Origin: Scylla paramamosain
Taxonomy: Eukaryota; Arthropoda; Malacostraca; Decapoda; Portunidae
DNA: 64,000 bases
Reading direction: 5' to 3'
Assembly (NCBI RefSeq): GCF_035594125.1
Contig: NC_087168.1
Location: forward strand, 17,989,650-18,053,649
Shown: positions 60,111 through 64,000 of the stretch, in pieces
Layout of the letters: the number at the start of each line of letters is the position of its first letter
Numbering within the stretch: the first letter of the stretch is position 1
Program-made: the position numbers and the translations under genes
Notes under the pieces: generated by a model
The model's input: the letters and a program-made list of their open reading frames with translations, nothing else
Told to the model about the DNA's origin: nothing
The model's database searches: none

Positions 60111-60349
60111 ATTTACAGGCATGAGTGACTTAACCAACACACGTCCACGTCCCATCAATCTAGATACTATTTCCTCCTTCATCTTCTTTTTTTCCCTCAC
60201 CCTCTTCTTCTTCCCGCTCCCATCCTTCCCTCCCATCTATCCTCTGCGTCTCATTACCCTTATGAGCTCCGGGATACATGTGAGATACGTCCCAAGCTAA
60301 GAGAGATTTCATATTTTTTTCCCTTTTTTTTTTTTTCCTCCTTCAGTTG

Positions 60350-60770
60350 TTTTTCTCTCAGGTCCAAAAATTTAAAACGCTTTGGGCTCTTAGAAGGAAT
60401 ATTTTCAAAGGTCGTAGAAATGATTAGTGTGATTCTTGTGAGTGGTTTACCTATTGACGATGCAGAATACTTGTTAAACTGTTATTAGAATCATAGAAAC
60501 ACTCTTAAAATTTCTCAGTAACATTTACAAGACACTTCCAAAGGCCGTACAAAATCATCAGTATGCTTCTCATGGCTTCTTTCCTCGTTGATGGTGCAGA
60601 ATACTTGTTAAACTATCACTAGAAGCATCCACAGCGGTTTCTCTCTAAGACCCCAAAAATTTAAAGTCTTTGGGCTCTCAGTAAGACTATTTTGAAGGGC
60701 GGTAAATTAAAGGGTGGTAAAAATTATTAGTGTGATTCTCGTGTCTGCTTTTCCTACTGATGGTGCAAAA
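60350..60770. repeat. Family R, tandem group (~2.5 copies)
   Basis: The order CTCTCAGGTCCAAAAATTTAAA, TTTGGGCTCT, ATTTTCAAAGG-CGTA, TTAGTGTGATTCT, TTGA-GATGCAGAATACTTGTTAAAC, CACTAGAA-CATAG recurs starting near 60354, 60530 (partial) and 60642. It is the clearest region for defining the family consensus. Confidence 0.7.
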
Positions 60771-60869
60771 TACACATACAAATACAGATAAGGGGAAACG
60801 AAGCACACATACGGATATAAGCAAGGAAAAAGAAAACACATACACAGATAATTATAAGTGAGGGAAAAC

Positions 60870-60976
60870 AACACACACACACACACACAAGTAAGGAAAA
60901 AGAAAAACAAACACACACTCTCAAATACACCTAATGAAAAACAAAACAGACACACAAATATAACTAAAGAAAAAAG

Positions 60977-61017
<41 letters not shown>
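60870..61017. repeat. (CA)n tracts in a short tandem context
   Basis: (CA)n 60870-60887 and 60980-61017, within repeats of ATA-AAGTAAGGAAAAAGAAAACACA-AC (60780-60975). The mixed sequence 61030-61250 has no recognised gene. Confidence 0.88.
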
Positions 61018-61020
<3 letters not shown>

Positions 61021-61310
61021 GACACAAGCATTTTCCAACAAATTCTCCCACCCATCGTAGTGACAGGGGAGGCAATGGTGACAGAGACGCAACTAGTAAC
61101 AAGTGGCAGTGGGTGGCGGAGCGGCGGTGCTTCGGTAATGAGGACTGACTGCCATCCACAAGGGGCCTTTTTATCCAGCCGCGCCGAGCTAATGGGAACA
61201 GACAGGCCCGTCACGTAGCAAAGGGCGTTTGTAGCTACGGTGTGTGTAATCCAGGTGATATTTAAGCTCTGTCTGTCTGTATGTATGTTAGTGTCTGTGT
61301 GTGTAGGTGT

Positions 61311-61666
<356 letters not shown>

Positions 61667-61817
61667 CTCCATTGACTCCATTCAGCACGCTGCCTGTATC
61701 GGTTTCTTTCTTTTTCTGCCTCCTCTCTTTCTCTCTCTTCCTTTCTTTGTGTGTCTCTCTGTTTTCTACCACTGCATAAATTTGTCTTTGTAGCTTCAAG
61801 CCTGTGTACCCAATATA

Positions 61818-61833
61818 TACATCTATCTACATG

Positions 61834-61864
<31 letters not shown>

Positions 61865-62210
61865 GTCTATGTATCTATCCATCTATTTACCTATCTGTCT
61901 ATTTATCTATGTACCTATCTATTAATTTACCAATCTATTAATTCATCTATCAGACTATTTATCTATCTATCTACCTGCTTATCTATCTATCTACCTATCT
62001 ACCTATCTATCTATCTATCTATCTATCTATGAATGAACCAATCAGTAAATAAATAAATCTATCTCTCCATCCACCCTTACATCTATCTATCCATCCATCT
62101 ATGAATCTATCCACCTATCTATCTCTTAATCAATCAACACGTTTATCTACCTGTCCATCCATCAATCAGTCTATACACCTATCTATATATCCACCCATCC
62201 ATCTGCGTGC
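61818..62210. repeat. (CTAT)n tetranucleotide tract, decaying rightwards
   Basis: Near-perfect CTAT at 61836-61865 and 62003-62030, with CTGT/CTAC/CCAT variants to 62210. Confidence 0.93.
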
Positions 62211-62369
62211 CAGCCTCTCTATTCCTACACTCCCCATCACCCTCTTCAATACAAGACAATATAATATTCTCCTCACTTCAACTTTTGCCATTCTTTCCTT
62301 GAGGGGGTTCAAAGGCTCGCGTGGGTTCATTTGCATCTCAAGAGTCGGCTTCAAGTATTTTTCTTGCCC

Positions 62370-62780
<411 letters not shown>

Positions 62781-63179
62781 AATAACACCCCCATATTCTG
62801 AGTTATCTTCAAGCCAAAAGAAACCAGAAGATGAGATAACAAGGGAGGGGGTCACGCTGACTTATTGCTATCAGGCCATCCAATCACACGAAGCCTAATG
62901 CACGGGGGAGGGATGTAGGTGAGGCCCGCTGATTCCTTTCCTTACACTGACGAGGAGTAAAAAGCAAGACGGTAGCGAGAGAGAGAGAGAGAGAGAGAGA
63001 AAGGGACGCGGAGGGAGGGCAGATGTGGGCGCGACAAAAGATTGGTTCTGATGGGGTCTTGATGCGGGGGCGGGGGGGTGACAGGATGATGGGAAGGGAA
63101 AGGAAGAGGCGGTAGTGGATAAAGATGAGGTCGAATATGTCATTTTTTAGTCCAGTCGTGTATAATGGTTTGCTTAAAG

Positions 63180-64000
63180 ACGCCTAGGTAGAAAGGAAGG
63201 AAGGGATAGAGGCAGGGAGGCAGGGAGGAAGGGATGAGGGAGGGAGGGAGGGAAAGGAAGGAGAAAATGATGATGAAAGGGAGGGAAGGAAAGAAGGGAG
63301 AGACTGATTAAAGAATGAAGGAATGGGATAGGGAAGAATGAAAGAAACGAAGGAGGGAAAGAAGGGAGAGGATGAAGAAAGGAACAAAGGGAGAGAAATG
63401 CGCTTAAGGATAAAGAAAGGAAGAAAGGGAAAGAGGGAGGGAGAGAAGGATGATGAACCAAGAAACGGAGATAGGGAAAAGGAGATAAGTCAAGGGAAGT
63501 AAAAGGACGAGGGAAGGAAGGGAGAGAAAGAAGGAAGAAAAGGATAATGAAGAAAGGGAGGGAGGGAGGAAGATAGACATGAATAAAAATATGGCTGATA
63601 ATAATGTAAACCTGTAGAAGGAAAGGAGGAATACTGAAGGAGAGAGTAAAATATGATAAGTAAGACTGCAAATATGTGTGATGGAAGAAGGAAAGAGGGA
63701 GGAAGGGAAGGAGGAAATAAAAGATGACTGAGAATACTCATAGCGCAAACGTGTGGGAGGAAAGGGGGAATGGAAGAAAGGGGGAGGAGAGAATAAGAGA
63801 TGACTGGTGATAGAGCAAATGATTGGGAGGATAAAAGAGAAAGGAACAGAATGGAAAAAAAAATGGTGGGAGTGCAAATATAGGAGGAAAGGAAGAGAGA
63901 GGGAGAAGAGACGAAGGGAGAATGAAAAATGCCTGAAAACACAAGGAAGGAAAGAAGGAAGAGGACGATAGAGTTAAAAAAGAAAAAGAAAAGTGAAATT
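63180..64000. repeat. Polypurine (GGAA/GGGA)-rich region with ~75-bp degenerate units
   Basis: The + strand is about 85-90% purine to the window edge. From 63540 units carry GATGACTGA-AATA, GCAAA-GTGTGGGAGGAAAGG-GGAA-GGAAGAA-GGGAGGAG. Minus-strand Ser/Phe/Pro frames are artefacts. Confidence 0.8.

Overview
The window looks like intron and intergenic DNA from an arthropod, most likely a decapod crustacean. The evidence is: extreme microsatellite density (GA/TC, GT/CA, AT, GAA, AAT, GATA tracts, many over 80 bp); TTAGG-type repeats, the arthropod telomere motif; a complete mariner element of a type common in arthropods; 3' ends of CR1/jockey-type LINEs; and one exon resembling an arthropod CCHamide-type neuropeptide receptor. 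A crab is my best guess, but that is inference. Nearly all long open frames are translations of microsatellites (poly-Ser/Leu, Arg/Glu, Tyr/Ile, His/Thr, Cys/Val) and are not genes.

Only one host coding feature is supported: the first coding exon of a GPCR on the minus strand (19530-19783). It has an N-terminal ectodomain, TM1 and a consensus splice donor. The rest of that gene would lie at lower coordinates (minus-strand 3' direction). I could not find a second exon in the 19.5 kb available, so intron 1 may run to the left edge or beyond.

Mobile DNA: (1) a 1313-bp mariner with an uninterrupted DD34D transposase at 45401-46713, sitting inside an (AT)n tract; (2) two near-identical ~470-bp non-autonomous Tigger/pogo-like elements (28507-28977, 52238-52706) that still carry the first codons of a transposase; (3) four copies of a ~205-bp TTAA-flanked MITE (13865, 17373, 22776, 33559); (4) several 5'-truncated copies of one CR1-type LINE, the best at 49513-49889; (5) a second LINE 3' end at 50331-50893; (6) a tRNA-derived SINE candidate at 28240-28412; (7) an unclassified ~200-bp interspersed family, here called R, at 7318, 35818, 43155, 59495 and 60350.

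The most unexpected feature is what fills the space between these. Much of the apparently unique sequence resolves into old, degenerate tandem arrays with periods of about 33 to 185 bp and 2 to 10 copies, unrelated from array to array. Several are interrupted by the MITEs and LINEs, so they predate those insertions. Younger tandem arrays are also present: a 25-bp minisatellite (14900-15540), a 69-bp unit in five exact-length copies (35970-36314), and TTAGG-rich arrays at 10275, 14318 and 40081. I saw no CRISPR array, rRNA gene, credible intact tRNA gene or defence-type gene cluster.
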